Shown here piece after piece: positions 63,927-64,000 of a stretch of DNA of 64,000 nucleotides (position 1 is the first letter of the stretch; each line of letters starts with the position of its first letter). The position numbers and the translations under genes were made by a program. The DNA comes from Trichormus_B sp936914905 (GTDB taxonomy: Bacteria > Cyanobacteriota > Cyanobacteriia > Cyanobacteriales > Nostocaceae): the NCBI RefSeq assembly GCF_039871975.1, contig NZ_JBDPLL010000001.1; one strand, 5' to 3'. The notes under the pieces are model-generated. The model worked only from the letters and a program-made list of their open reading frames with translations. It had not been told where the DNA came from and ran no database searches.

Positions 63927-64000
63927 ATGGCGGTAAACTTGCAACCAACTAAAAATTCAGAGCAATTGTGGATTGTCCGCTGTTTGTCCACAGTGCTGCT
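63927..64000 (+). CDS. Start of a gene running off the right edge
   Basis: ATG at 63927 opens a frame MAVNLQPTKNSEQLWIVRCL, with 24 codons to the edge. The GTCAAGACTA just before it gives no clear Shine-Dalgarno. It is too short to identify. Confidence 0.5.
   Translation, partial: MAVNLQPTKNSEQLWIVRCLSTVL

Noticed and set aside
1..64000. tRNA, rRNA and origin of replication
   Set aside because: I saw no convincing cloverleaf, rRNA segment or DnaA-box cluster by eye; a covariance search would be needed to be sure.

Overview
The window comes from a filamentous, heterocyst-forming type of cyanobacterium (Nostocales). The photosynthesis genes (psbQ, ycf54, hemJ), scattered HIP1 octamers (GCGATCGC) and runs of heptanucleotide repeats (STRR) all point that way. 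It is also a decaying genome: about fifteen genes or transposases are broken by in-frame stops, frameshifts or truncation, and insertion-sequence remnants sit between intact housekeeping genes. Together with two remnants that look like ISAzo13-family transposase, this fits the Azolla cyanobiont 'Nostoc azollae' or a close relative. That identification is inference, not proof.

Layout. 1-2.6 kb: a type I secretion-like ABC exporter running in from the left edge. 2.6-8 kb: a 155-bp MITE, a collapsed tnpB element, psbQ, an FAD oxidoreductase, then a dead alpha/beta hydrolase and a dead GIY-YIG gene. 8-15.6 kb: hemJ, a dead IS66, a zinc-ribbon protein, mgtE behind a structured leader, pyrB and a pentapeptide-repeat protein. 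15.6-24.3 kb: a TldD/PmbA-type protease pair, a REC-GGDEF regulator, a GST, a HerA-like ATPase and a group 2 sigma factor with a perfect hairpin at its stop. 24.4-27.6 kb: an insertion-sequence graveyard (two IS630-like, one DDE transposase, one ISAzo13-like) around a 100-N gap, ending in a truncated Uma2 gene. 28.4-40.4 kb: mostly intact genes (hypothetical secreted protein, cobO, speY-like homospermidine enzyme, SDR, DUF2231, hemerythrin, M20 amidohydrolase, Ser/Thr kinase) with a dead DUF2993 gene and a dead ATPase. 40.9-44.8 kb: one very large dead CBS/GAF/PAS hybrid histidine kinase. 45.5-58.5 kb: ABC exporter, ExoD, DedA, ABC-2 permease, pdxJ, a homologue of plant pathogen-related protein, ycf54, the folD-crtE-DUF212 group and an AI-2E transporter. 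58.5-63 kb: a second decay zone holding DUF4276, ISAzo13, a nitrate/cyanate/bicarbonate-type ABC transporter, a CobO-like gene and adenylate kinase. 63.1 kb onward: rph and the start of another gene.

How the genes fit together. The surviving genes are core functions: photosystem II assembly, tetrapyrrole, carotenoid, folate, pyridoxal and pyrimidine synthesis, Mg uptake, cobalamin adenosylation and polyamine synthesis. The dead genes are mostly sensory, nutrient-uptake, repair or mobile functions. The most unusual signals are non-coding: a MITE family with two full copies of identical length, a separate 91-bp repeat family with inverted ends, many perfect 11-20 bp tandem duplications (one demonstrably kills a gene), an insertion-sequence end that supplies a stop codon to both genes it interrupts, and a leader that could pair with the mgtE ribosome-binding site.
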